This document shows, piece by piece, positions 1 to 7,049 of a stretch of DNA of 21,743 nt. Position 1 is the stretch's first letter, and each line of letters starts with the position of its first letter. The stretch is taken from positions 1-21,743 of the forward strand of contig JAZUAS010000109.1 of the NCBI GenBank assembly GCA_045638125.1, read 5' to 3'. The translations under genes were made by a program, and so were the position numbers. Origin of the DNA: SVTX01 sp045638125 (GTDB lineage: Bacteria > Bacillota > Clostridia > Oscillospirales > CAG-272). A model generated the notes under the pieces. It made no database searches and was not told the DNA's origin. It saw nothing but the letters and a program-made list of their open reading frames with translations.

Positions 1-6
1 AAAATT

Positions 7-45
7 CCTCCTATGGTAGATTTCTACCATAGGAGGTTGTTTTTA
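7..45. terminator. Bidirectional hairpin terminator at the left edge
   Basis: Perfect 13-bp inverted repeat, arms 7-19 and 24-36, with a 4-base loop. On the plus strand it is followed by a T-rich run (37-45), which suits a gene entering from the left outside the window. On the minus strand it is followed by a shorter T run at the window edge, so it can also end the cysK-rarA transcript, whose last stop codon is about 60 bases away. Confidence 0.8.
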
Positions 46-95
46 TCATTTTTAACAGACTTATGCAAAATCCAAGTCGGAATATTTTGCTTTAA

Positions 96-1313
96 TTATT
101 TCTCTTTTATCTTTTTCCAATACTCCTCGGCGGCTTTTTCGTTCTTGTTGTCGCCAAAGACGTAATATTTTCTATTCTTGAGGTCATCGGGAAGATACTG
201 CTGCTCCACGTATCGATTGGGATAATCGTGGGGGTATTTATAGCCCTTGAAAAGCGGACTTTGAAGGTGTACGGGGGGGACGTTTCCTCTGCCTGCGCGC
301 ACGTCCTCAAGAGCGGCGTCAACCGCCAAATGCTGGGTATTGGACTTTGGCATAGTCGCCAGCATAATTGCGGCATGTCCCAGAGGTATTCTTGCCTCGG
401 GCAGACCCAACTCACGGGCAGAATCACAGCAAGCCTTGACGATGGCGGGCGCCATGGGGTACGCCAGACCTATATCCTCACTGGCGATGACCTGCAAGCG
501 TCGGCAAAGGGATATTATATCGCCCTGCTCTACCATTTTGGCAACGTAGAATGCCGCCGCATCGGGGTCAGAACCGCGTATCGACTTTTGCAGACATCCA
601 AGCATATCGTAATGAACGTCATCGTTGTAGTTCCCAACACCGTAGTTGAACTGATCGGCGTCGGCAGGTGTGATCTCATTTTCTGCGGCAAAAAAGGCGT
701 TTTCAAAAAGTCCGATAGAGCGGCGCACGTCGCCGCCTGCCGCCTTGGCAATATATTCTGCGGTGGCTTGGCTCACGGTCTTTTGGGTGTTGTTCTCCTT
801 GTTGAGATAGTCAAGAGCCTTGTAGAGCATCTTGGCACACTCGCCTGGCTCCACGGTCTTGAACTCAAAGAGCGACGAGCGGGAGATTATCGCATTATAT
901 ATGTAAAAATGAGGATTTTCTGTGGTGGATGCAATAAGGGTAACTCTACCGTCCTCTATGTACTCAAGGAGAGATTGCTGCTGCTTGCGGTTGAAATACT
1001 GGATCTCGTCGATGTAAAGCAGCGTTCCGTTTGAGCCGAAAAGGCTTTGGGAGGATGCCAGCACCTCCTTGACGTCGGCGGTGGATGCACTGGTGGCATT
1101 GAGCTTGTGGAAATCCATGCCCGATTGCTTCGCTATGATCGAGGCGGCGGTGGTCTTTCCCGTGCCGGGAGGGCCGAAGAAGATCATATTGGTGATTCTG
1201 CCGCCCTCCATCATTCGACGGATGATTCCGCGTTCACCGAAAAGGTGCTTCTGACCCGCTATATCGTCTATGGTCTGCGGACGCAAAATGTCCGCTAACT
1301 GTGCGTTTCTCAT
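96..1313 (-). CDS. rarA: Replication-associated recombination protein A (AAA+ ATPase, RarA/MgsA)
   Basis: A 405-residue AAA+ ATPase of the RarA/MgsA/WRNIP1 family, which acts in the cytoplasm at stalled or gapped replication forks. Visible are the N-terminal family signature (RPQTIDDIAGQKHLFG, residues 11-26), Walker A GPPGTGKT (47-54), Walker B IDE (101-103), and the C-terminal MgsA-type domain with EDIGLAYP and the SPLFKGYKYPHD region. Length is close to the usual 420-450 residues, so it looks complete. The ATG at 1313 has an AAGGAA ribosome binding site. It starts 12 bases after the cysK stop codon, and that binding site overlaps the end of cysK, so translation is probably coupled. No separate promoter is evident. 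The Walker B tail reads DEIQYFN where DEIHRFN is common, a mild variation. Confidence 0.95.
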   Translation of the reverse strand: MRNAQLADILRPQTIDDIAGQKHLFGERGIIRRMMEGGRITNMIFFGPPGTGKTTAASIIAKQSGMDFHKLNATSASTADVKEVLASSQSLFGSNGTLLYIDEIQYFNRKQQQSLLEYIEDGRVTLIASTTENPHFYIYNAIISRSSLFEFKTVEPGECAKMLYKALDYLNKENNTQKTVSQATAEYIAKAAGGDVRRSIGLFENAFFAAENEITPADADQFNYGVGNYNDDVHYDMLGCLQKSIRGSDPDAAAFYVAKMVEQGDIISLCRRLQVIASEDIGLAYPMAPAIVKACCDSARELGLPEARIPLGHAAIMLATMPKSNTQHLAVDAALEDVRAGRGNVPPVHLQSPLFKGYKYPHDYPNRYVEQQYLPDDLKNRKYYVFGDNKNEKAAEEYWKKIKEK

Positions 1314-1325
1314 TATAAAATTCCT

Positions 1326-2249
1326 TTATTCAAATAGTCCCGACGAGAGGTATCTCTCACCCGTGTCGGGCAATATGGTAACGATGGTTTTCCCCTTGTT
1401 TTCGGGTCTTGCGGCAAGCTTCATAGCACCCGAGAGCGCCGCGCCTGAGGATATACCCACCAAAAGTCCTTCGGTCTTGGCTATCTCTCGCGCATATTCG
1501 TATGCTTCGTCGTCGGTTGCAGTGATTATCTCGTCGATTAGCGAAAGGTCGAGCGTTTCAGGAATAAATCCTGCGCCTATTCCCTGAATTTTGTGCTTAC
1601 CTGCTCTGCCCTCGCTGAGATAGGGGGACGCGGCAGGCTCAACGGCTACTACCTTTATATCGGGGTTCTTTTCCTTCAAAAAGCGCGCAGTTCCGCTAAC
1701 AGTTCCACCCGTTCCTGCGGTGGCAACGAAAATATCAACCTTCCCGTTGATATCGTTCCAGATTTCGGGGCCCGTGGTTTTATAATGGGCATCGGGATTG
1801 GCGGGATTATTAAACTGACCCGCTATGATCGCGCCTTCGATGCTTGCGGCAAGCTCCTCTGCCCTGGCAATAGCTCCCTGCATACCAAGAGCGCCATCGG
1901 TCAACACCAGCTCGGCTCCGTAGGCGGTCATAAGCATTCGTCTTTCCCGTGACATGGTATCGGGCATAACGATTATCGCCCTATATCCCTTTGCGGCGCA
2001 GATAGCGGCAAGTCCGATACCCGTGTTGCCCGAGGTGGGCTCGATTACAACGCTTTTTTCATTTAATCTTCCCTCTTTTTCGTACTGCTCAATCATATTA
2101 AGGGCGACTCTGTCCTTGACCGAGCCTGCGGGATTGAAAAACTCTATTTTTGCAAGTATTTTAGATTTACATTCATACTGTCTCACAAAATTTGCAAGTT
2201 CAATAAGAGGAGTTTTGCCAATTAGCTCTGTTATTGAATTGTATATCAC
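1326..2249 (-). CDS. cysK: Cysteine synthase A (O-acetylserine sulfhydrylase)
   Basis: A 307-residue PLP enzyme that makes cysteine and acetate from O-acetylserine and sulfide in the cytoplasm. The PLP lysine lies in NPAGSVKDR (Lys45), the substrate loop is TSGNTG (about 72-77), the phosphate-binding glycine loop is GTGGTVSGT (near 180), and GISSGAA lies near the C-terminus. Full length for the family. The start codon is GTG at 2249, chosen because AAGGTGG (2257-2263) lies 7 bases upstream and the protein then begins with the expected NSITELIGKTPL. A promoter lies just upstream and the transcript leader is only about 27 bases, so no cysteine-sensing riboswitch or T-box fits in front of it. 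It is the first gene of a two-gene unit with rarA. A cystathionine beta-synthase-like role is less likely because there is no C-terminal extension. Confidence 0.95.
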   Translation of the reverse strand: MIYNSITELIGKTPLIELANFVRQYECKSKILAKIEFFNPAGSVKDRVALNMIEQYEKEGRLNEKSVVIEPTSGNTGIGLAAICAAKGYRAIIVMPDTMSRERRMLMTAYGAELVLTDGALGMQGAIARAEELAASIEGAIIAGQFNNPANPDAHYKTTGPEIWNDINGKVDIFVATAGTGGTVSGTARFLKEKNPDIKVVAVEPAASPYLSEGRAGKHKIQGIGAGFIPETLDLSLIDEIITATDDEAYEYAREIAKTEGLLVGISSGAALSGAMKLAARPENKGKTIVTILPDTGERYLSSGLFE

Positions 2250-2282
2250 GAAATCGCCACCTTTTCGCCTAAGATATACCTT

Positions 2283-2311
2283 ATTATAACATACTTGACA
2301 AACAAAATCAA
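2283..2311 (-). promoter_or_regulatory. Sigma-A-type promoter of cysK-rarA
   Basis: On the minus strand, -35 TTGATT (2306-2311), 17-base spacer, -10 TATAAT (2283-2288). Predicted transcription start is near 2276, leaving a leader of about 27 bases before the GTG start. It is divergent from the lipoprotein promoter at 2341-2369. Confidence 0.75.
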
Positions 2312-2340
2312 TAATCGTACGATATTTTAATTAAAAACTC

Positions 2341-2369
2341 TTGAATTAAACCTACATATATGTTATGAT
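2341..2369 (+). promoter_or_regulatory. Sigma-A-type promoter of the SGNH lipoprotein gene
   Basis: -35 TTGAAT (2341-2346), 17-base spacer, -10 TATGAT (2364-2369). It is followed at 2388-2393 by a consensus AGGAGG ribosome binding site, 6 bases before the ATG. Confidence 0.7.
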
Positions 2370-2399
2370 AAATATATAAATCCTATCAGGAGGATAATT

Positions 2400-4031
2400 A
2401 TGAAACGAACACTCGGACAAATATCCCTTATCTTGTGTTTATGTATAACACTCTCTGCTTTTGCTTCCTGTGACTTGTTTACGAGGTCTGACTCAACGGA
2501 ATCAGACTCGTCATCGGAAAATTCCGAAATCAGCTCTTCTCTGCTTGAGAGCGAAATCTCGGAAACTGAATCTCTTTCGGAGGAAACGACCGAGGAAGAA
2601 ACTACGGAAGAAGAAACTACGGAAGACGAGGTCATTGAGACAGAGATGGTTGAGGACGTCGTCAGCTTTGTTGACTACACAAGAAGCGAAAGGAAGCTTC
2701 ACAATCTAAAGACCGACGGCAACACTGCCGTCTCGTTCACCGTCCCCGACGGACAGCTGAAGCGTCTTTATATCAATATGACCGACCAGCTTGTTAGTAG
2801 CACTTGGTACACTAAATGCAGTATTAAGATAGACATTTATGCCTTTGACGGCAACTATCGAACCACTATCAAAACAGAGCCTATTTACAGTGAGCATATC
2901 ACCTCTACTTTGCGTCTGTATACCATCTCTTTTGAGGACGGACAGGTGCCTGCCGGTGATTATCTTGTGGTTATGAGCTATGTAGCAGATGACTCCAACA
3001 CCACAAACACCGATGATATTTACAGCGGTGTTCTATCAGATGCGCTTTGGTACGCAAAGACTATCCCCGAGGGATATGAACAGTATAATATTACGAGCTA
3101 TATAAACGGTAACAAAAACAGAAAGTACGTATTCTGCGGCGGATTTGCCATTGAGCACTCGGCTGTAAAGACCGAGGAGGATACCGACAGCTCAGTTACT
3201 GATAAAGATGAATACCCCGAGAACAGCGCAAAAGTTATACTTATCGGAGGCCAGTCCAATGCTACCGGTGCGACATACGGCTCCTTCCTCGAAAATAACG
3301 TTCCTTACGAGAAATATGTGGAATACTTACGCGGCTATTCAAACGTAAAGATCCTTTACTCCTCCGGCACGGTCAATAGCGGTGTGATTAATATTGCTAA
3401 TTACAGCAATCAATTCGTTGACGCTAAGCTCGGTCAGGGCATAAGTAAGACAAGCTTTGGTCCCGAGCTTGGTCTTGCGGCATATCTCAGCGAAAACTAT
3501 CCCGATGAAACATTTTACATCATCAAGTACGCAATAGGTAGCACGGGCTTGGGCGCACACTGGAATCCCACGAACGAATCAAGAAATATGTGTCTGGTTA
3601 AATTCAAGGAAACGATTGACCTTGGAATTGATCTTCTCAAGCAAGAGGGGCTTGATCCCAAAATTGTTGCTTTTCTCTGGATGCAGGGAGAGTCCGATGC
3701 CACGACCTTTAAAGCATCACGAGACTATTACGATCTTCAAAAAACGCTCGTTGAAAATATCCGAGAGGAATACGCAGCATACGAAGCGCCCCACGGTATC
3801 GCATTTATCGACGCGGCAGTCAGTGAGTCGGGAATGTGGCAATCCGCCTTTATACTTAATCATTTCAAGCGCGAGTACTCAAAAGAGTCGAAAATCAACT
3901 TCTATATCGATACAAATGCCTTAGGGCTTGATACCATGCAAGAGAATAACGACCCCGCGCATTACGATTCAACATCTATGATACTGCTGGGAGAGCTTTA
4001 CGGCGCAGAGCTTTCAAAGGTTTTGGATTGA
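2400..4031 (+). CDS. Surface lipoprotein with SGNH / sialate O-acetylesterase-like domain
   Basis: A 543-residue exported protein. Residues 1-23 form a signal peptide (basic start, hydrophobic stretch) ending in the lipobox-like FASC, with Cys24 as the likely lipidation site. The -3 residue is Phe rather than the preferred Leu. Residues about 28-90 are a Ser/Thr/Glu-rich, strongly acidic stalk with short repeats. Residues about 95-250 look like a beta-rich module that I cannot name. From about 278 follows an SGNH-hydrolase domain of the SASA/DUF303 type: GGQSNATG with nucleophile Ser286, FLWMQGESDA in the middle, and DPAH (Asp518, His521) as the likely catalytic pair. Such enzymes remove acetyl groups from sialic acids or plant polysaccharides, so a role in glycan use at the cell surface is inferred. 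The substrate is unknown. The start is fixed by AGGAGG. It is a single-gene unit with its own promoter and terminator. Confidence 0.85.
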   Translation: MKRTLGQISLILCLCITLSAFASCDLFTRSDSTESDSSSENSEISSSLLESEISETESLSEETTEEETTEEETTEDEVIETEMVEDVVSFVDYTRSERKLHNLKTDGNTAVSFTVPDGQLKRLYINMTDQLVSSTWYTKCSIKIDIYAFDGNYRTTIKTEPIYSEHITSTLRLYTISFEDGQVPAGDYLVVMSYVADDSNTTNTDDIYSGVLSDALWYAKTIPEGYEQYNITSYINGNKNRKYVFCGGFAIEHSAVKTEEDTDSSVTDKDEYPENSAKVILIGGQSNATGATYGSFLENNVPYEKYVEYLRGYSNVKILYSSGTVNSGVINIANYSNQFVDAKLGQGISKTSFGPELGLAAYLSENYPDETFYIIKYAIGSTGLGAHWNPTNESRNMCLVKFKETIDLGIDLLKQEGLDPKIVAFLWMQGESDATTFKASRDYYDLQKTLVENIREEYAAYEAPHGIAFIDAAVSESGMWQSAFILNHFKREYSKESKINFYIDTNALGLDTMQENNDPAHYDSTSMILLGELYGAELSKVLD

Positions 4032-4046
4032 GCATAATGCACAACA

Positions 4047-4083
4047 AACAAGCGGCCAATTTATTGGTCGCTTGTTCTTTTTT
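4047..4083 (+). terminator. Rho-independent terminator after the lipoprotein gene
   Basis: Arms AACAAGCGGCCA (4047-4058) and TGGTCGCTTGTT (4065-4076) pair with one G-U wobble, followed by a run of T (4078-4083). It separates the lipoprotein gene from the feo promoter. Confidence 0.9.
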
Positions 4084-4112
4084 ACAAAAAACATAAAATT
4101 AGGAATTTCTTA

Positions 4113-4140
4113 TTGACAAATTCTGATTTTATGATATAAT
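4113..4140 (+). promoter_or_regulatory. Promoter of feoA
   Basis: Consensus -35 TTGACA (4113-4118), 16-base spacer and perfect -10 TATAAT (4135-4140). The predicted start of transcription, about 4147, falls at the left edge of the palindrome at 4146-4163, which is a typical position for a repressor that blocks a strong promoter. Confidence 0.85.
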
Positions 4141-4145
4141 GTAAT

Positions 4146-4163
4146 AGTTAGCAGAGGCTAACT
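4146..4163. promoter_or_regulatory. Palindromic operator candidate 1 (before feoA)
   Basis: Perfect inverted repeat AGTTAGC-AGAG-GCTAACT covering the predicted +1 region of feoA. A copy identical at 15 of 16 core positions lies at 4461-4476 before feoB. The GTTAG/CTAAC half sites resemble those of DtxR/IdeR-type metal regulators, but with wider spacing. They do not resemble a GATAAT-type Fur box. Assignment to an iron-responsive regulator is inference from position. Confidence 0.6.
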
Positions 4164-4210
4164 GTATGGGGTAACTATGCACAAATCTTAAAGAAAGAGT
4201 AGGTATCCGT

Positions 4211-4423
4211 ATGAATTTGCGTAATGCGGAACTTGGAAACGAATATATAGTTAAAGCTCTCGAGACCGATGACGAAGAGCTGGATGCCTTTCTTTTCTCG
4301 CTTGGATGCTACGTCGGTGAGCCTATCACCGTTATTTCCCGTCAAAAGGGCGGTTGTGTAGTTTCTATCAAGGACGGACGTTATAACATTGATAACGATC
4401 TTGCCGAGGCGATCATGATTTAA
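4211..4423 (+). CDS. feoA: Ferrous iron transport protein A (FeoA)
   Basis: A 70-residue single SH3-like domain of the FeoA family, a small cytoplasmic partner of the FeoB Fe(II) transporter. Recognisable parts are the N-terminal segment leading to EYIVKAL, the middle Leu/Gly segment FLFSLGCYVGEPITVISRQ, and the ending VSIKDGRYNIDNDLAEAIMI, typical of FeoA. The usual length is about 75 residues, so it is complete. It lies 110 bases before feoB and behind a strong promoter. The ribosome binding site is weak (AGG about 8-10 bases before the ATG), but no other start fits the family. Right after the stop codon comes an AT-rich hairpin, so feoA may be transcribed partly on its own. Confidence 0.93.
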   Translation: MNLRNAELGNEYIVKALETDDEELDAFLFSLGCYVGEPITVISRQKGGCVVSIKDGRYNIDNDLAEAIMI

Positions 4424-4424
4424 T

Positions 4425-4452
4425 AAAAAATAATCAATCCGATTATTTTTTT
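4425..4452 (+). terminator. AT-rich hairpin between feoA and feoB (possible attenuator)
   Basis: An 11-bp perfect inverted repeat (arms 4425-4435 and 4441-4451, 5-base loop) begins one base after the feoA stop codon. The right arm ends in a run of seven T. It has the shape of a weak intrinsic terminator, but the stem has only two G-C pairs, so partial read-through into feoB is likely. Confidence 0.5.
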
Positions 4453-4460
4453 GGCATCAA

Positions 4461-4476
4461 GTTAGCAAAGGCTAAC
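4461..4476. promoter_or_regulatory. Palindromic operator candidate 2 (before feoB)
   Basis: GTTAGC-AAAG-GCTAAC, a perfect 6-bp inverted repeat with a 4-base centre. It differs from the copy at 4147-4162 by one central base. It ends 57 bases before the feoB start and overlaps the -35 of a weak candidate promoter. Confidence 0.6.
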
Positions 4477-4489
4477 CCGCGAATATAAC
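4462..4489 (+). promoter_or_regulatory. Weak candidate internal promoter for feoB
   Basis: TTAGCA (4462-4467, 4 of 6 to consensus), 16-base spacer, TATAAC (4484-4489). The -35 lies inside the second palindrome, so binding there would block it. The match is modest. The support comes mainly from the preceding hairpin and the repeated operator. Confidence 0.35.
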
Positions 4490-4533
4490 TATTATTCCCT
4501 ATTTTATAAAAAACACTTTACACGGAGAAAAAG

Positions 4534-6645
4534 ATGAGAATAGCACTAACAGGTAACCCTAACAGCGGAAAAACCACTATGTTCAACGCTCTCACGGGTA
4601 AAAACGAGAGAGTTGGTAACTGGGCAGGCGTTACCGTTGACAAAAAGGAACACCCTATAAAAAAGAAATATTGCAGGGGCAATGAAAAGATAATCGCAGT
4701 TGACCTGCCCGGAGCATATTCTATGTCCCCCTTTACCAGCGAAGAAAGCATTGCCAGCGACTACGTTAAGAACGAAGCGCCCGATGCCATCCTCAATATA
4801 GTTGACGCTACCAACCTCAGCAGAAGTCTGTTTTTCACTACACAGCTCTTAGAGCTTGGTATTCCTATGGTCATCGCTCTCAACAAGACCGATGCAAACG
4901 AGAAAAAGGAAAACAAGATCGACGCCAAGGCTCTTTCCGAAATGCTTGGGTGCCCCGTTATTGAAACGGTTTCCACCAGCGGCAAGGGGCTCAAGGACGT
5001 TATCTCGGCGGCTATGGACGTCATGGGCAAGGAGCAGGTCGCTCCCTACACCCAAGGAGAGGTCAACCTTGAAAGCAAGGAAGAGGTCGCCCAAGCGGAC
5101 AAAAAGCGCTTTGAGTTTGTAAATAGCGTGGTTCGTGAGGTCGAGGACAGAAAGGTTCTTACCAAAAATAAAAATGCGCAGGATAAGCTCGACGCTATTC
5201 TGACCAATAAATGGCTGGGTATCCCGATATTCGCTGTGGTTATGTTCCTCGTTTTCCAGATCTCCCAGGCTTGGGTCGGTCCTATTATCGCAGACGGAAT
5301 AACATTATTTGAGGGCGCAGAGAACGAGCTTACCCTCCCCGGTCTTGTAACCTTTATTGATATGTTCGGTGAGTGGATATTCGGTCTTATGGACGGCAAC
5401 GTTCATCCTCTGCTTACATCCATCGTGGTTGACGGTATCATCGGCGGTGTCGGTGCGGTCATCGGCTTCCTTCCTCTCGTTATGGTGATGTATTTCCTTA
5501 TCGCCCTGCTTGAGGATTGCGGATATATGGCGCGCGCTACCGTAGTGCTTGACCCTATCTTCAAAAAGGTTGGTCTTTCGGGCAAATCGGTAATTCCCTT
5601 CGTTGTGGGTACGGGATGTGCAATTCCCGGCGTTATGGCTTGCCGTACCATCAGAAACGAGCGCGAGAGAAAGGCGACCGCTATGCTGGCTCCCTTTATG
5701 CCCTGCGGTGCAAAGCTCCCCGTTATCGCTCTCTTTGCAGGAGCATTCTTTGGCAACTCCGCTTGGGTCGGAACTCTTATGTATTTTGTCGGCATTGTCA
5801 TTATACTCGTCTGCGCTCTTATTATCAAGTGGATAACCGGACACAAGAAAAAGTCCTTCTTTATAATCGAGCTTCCCGAATATAAGACCCCCTCCTTCTC
5901 CAAGGCGGCAATCTCTATGCTCCAGCGCGGCTGGTCCTACGTTCAGAAAGCGGGTACTATTATTCTCGTATGTAACCTTATCGTTCACCTTATGCAGAAC
6001 TTCGATTGGAGCTTTAACCTTATCGAGGAGGGTCAAGCAAGCAGCTCTATTCTCGCAACGGTTGCAACTCCCTTTGCTTTCCTATTTGCTCCCATCGTTG
6101 GCTACGTTTCCTGGCAGCTGGCGTCTGCTACTATTACGGGCTTTATCGCCAAGGAGAACGTGGTTGGTACTCTTGCGGTCTGCTTTGGCATTTCCAATCT
6201 TATAAATGCAGATGAGCTTATAATTGAGGAGGGTGCAAACGTCTCCGAGATCGCTCAGGCTTTTGGCGCGGGTAGCGGCGGCGCAATGCTCCCCGTAGCT
6301 GCACTGGCTTTCCTGCTTCTCAACCTCTTCACTCCTCCCTGCTTTGCGGCTATCGGTGCGATGAATGCCGAGATCGGCAACAGAAAGTGGTTCTGGAGCG
6401 GAATAGGTCTTCAGCTCGGTGTCGGATACAGCGTGGCATTTTTGACATTCTTCTTTGGAACTCTATTTACTACACAGAATTTCGGTGAGATCTGGATGCC
6501 TATTGTCGGTTGGGAGATAGTTGCAGTGTTCGGTGCAGTTCTTACCGTTCTTATCATCAAAAATCAGAAAAAGATCAAAGCCGAGGAAGCGGCAAGAAAA
6601 GCCAGAAAGGCAGAAAAATCCGCAAAGGAAACGGTTAACGTTTAA
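4534..6645 (+). CDS. feoB: Ferrous iron transporter FeoB (G-protein-coupled membrane permease)
   Basis: A 703-residue Fe(II) uptake protein of the cytoplasmic membrane. The N-terminal GTPase domain has G1 GNPNSGKT (7-14), G3 DLPGAYS (about 55-61) and G4 NKTD (about 112-115). A helical linker follows to about residue 225, then a polytopic membrane domain with the paired gate regions: CGYMARATVVLD, VGTGCAIPGVMACRTIRNERERKATAMLAPFMPCGAKLPV and a second inverted gate half further on. The conserved Cys residues of the gates are present. The C-terminal cytoplasmic tail is short and Lys/Ala-rich. Length is typical of Clostridia FeoB. GGAG (4523-4526) lies just before the ATG. It follows feoA and precedes a Cys-rich membrane protein by 21 bases, the usual Feo order. 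Regulation by iron through the two palindromes is inferred. Confidence 0.97.
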   Translation: MRIALTGNPNSGKTTMFNALTGKNERVGNWAGVTVDKKEHPIKKKYCRGNEKIIAVDLPGAYSMSPFTSEESIASDYVKNEAPDAILNIVDATNLSRSLFFTTQLLELGIPMVIALNKTDANEKKENKIDAKALSEMLGCPVIETVSTSGKGLKDVISAAMDVMGKEQVAPYTQGEVNLESKEEVAQADKKRFEFVNSVVREVEDRKVLTKNKNAQDKLDAILTNKWLGIPIFAVVMFLVFQISQAWVGPIIADGITLFEGAENELTLPGLVTFIDMFGEWIFGLMDGNVHPLLTSIVVDGIIGGVGAVIGFLPLVMVMYFLIALLEDCGYMARATVVLDPIFKKVGLSGKSVIPFVVGTGCAIPGVMACRTIRNERERKATAMLAPFMPCGAKLPVIALFAGAFFGNSAWVGTLMYFVGIVIILVCALIIKWITGHKKKSFFIIELPEYKTPSFSKAAISMLQRGWSYVQKAGTIILVCNLIVHLMQNFDWSFNLIEEGQASSSILATVATPFAFLFAPIVGYVSWQLASATITGFIAKENVVGTLAVCFGISNLINADELIIEEGANVSEIAQAFGAGSGGAMLPVAALAFLLLNLFTPPCFAAIGAMNAEIGNRKWFWSGIGLQLGVGYSVAFLTFFFGTLFTTQNFGEIWMPIVGWEIVAVFGAVLTVLIIKNQKKIKAEEAARKARKAEKSAKETVNV

Positions 6646-6666
6646 TATTTTTATTCAGGTACAATT

Positions 6667-6876
6667 ATGAACCCTATTGATTACGTAGTTATCGGTATTA
6701 TTGCGCTTATCGTCGGCGGTGCTATCGCCTTTATGATAATAAGCAACAAGCGTGGCAAAAAGTGCATCGGTTGCTCCGAGTCGGGCTCATGTCCCGCAAA
6801 AAACAAGGGAGATAACTCATGCGTCGGCAAGTGCGGATCCTGCTCATCTAACTGCCACGGCAAAAATGACAAATAA
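6667..6876 (+). CDS. FeoB-associated Cys-rich membrane protein
   Basis: A 69-residue protein with one N-terminal membrane helix (about residues 5-26), a short basic stretch (NKRGKK) and a cytoplasmic or peripheral tail with seven cysteines (33, 36, 42, 52, 56, 59, 63). This is the architecture of the FeoB-associated Cys-rich family, found directly after feoB in many Clostridia and sometimes treated as a functional stand-in for FeoC. The cysteines may bind iron or a Fe-S cluster, but this is not shown for this protein. It lies 21 bases after feoB and is followed by a terminator, so it closes the operon. The ribosome binding site (CAGGT) is weak, which suggests coupling to feoB translation. Confidence 0.9.
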   Translation: MNPIDYVVIGIIALIVGGAIAFMIISNKRGKKCIGCSESGSCPAKNKGDNSCVGKCGSCSSNCHGKNDK

Positions 6877-6884
6877 TTCAAGTA

Positions 6885-6918
6885 AGCCTCGAGTAGATCT
6901 TATACTCGGGGCTCTTTT
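6885..6918 (+). terminator. Terminator of the feo operon
   Basis: Arms AGCCTCGAGTA (6885-6895) and TACTCGGGGCT (6903-6913), 11 pairs with one G-U wobble, followed by four T (6915-6918). Confidence 0.88.
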
Positions 6919-6981
6919 AATAAATTGTTGCCTTAACTATAAAAATTCACACAAAAAAAGCAAAATTATCGCTATTAACTC

Positions 6982-7010
6982 TTGAAATATGAGCCAAAGT
7001 GTGATATAGT
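6982..7010 (+). promoter_or_regulatory. Promoter of the HD hydrolase - Na/Pi transporter unit
   Basis: -35 TTGAAA (6982-6987), 17-base spacer, -10 TATAGT (7005-7010). The AAGGAG ribosome binding site follows at 7040-7045. Confidence 0.75.
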
Positions 7011-7049
7011 ATATTATGGTGTGAATAATACAACTATTTAAGGAGAATT

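Noticed and set aside
228..1034. Open frame of 268 codons antisense to rarA
   Set aside because: Shadow of the rarA coding strand with no recognisable protein features.
2250..2282. T-box or other cysteine-sensing leader before cysK
   Set aside because: The predicted leader is about 27 bases with no specifier or antiterminator structure.
4146..4163. Classical Fur box before feoA
   Set aside because: The palindrome is built of GTTAGC/GCTAAC arms and lacks the GATAAT-type hexamers of Fur sites.
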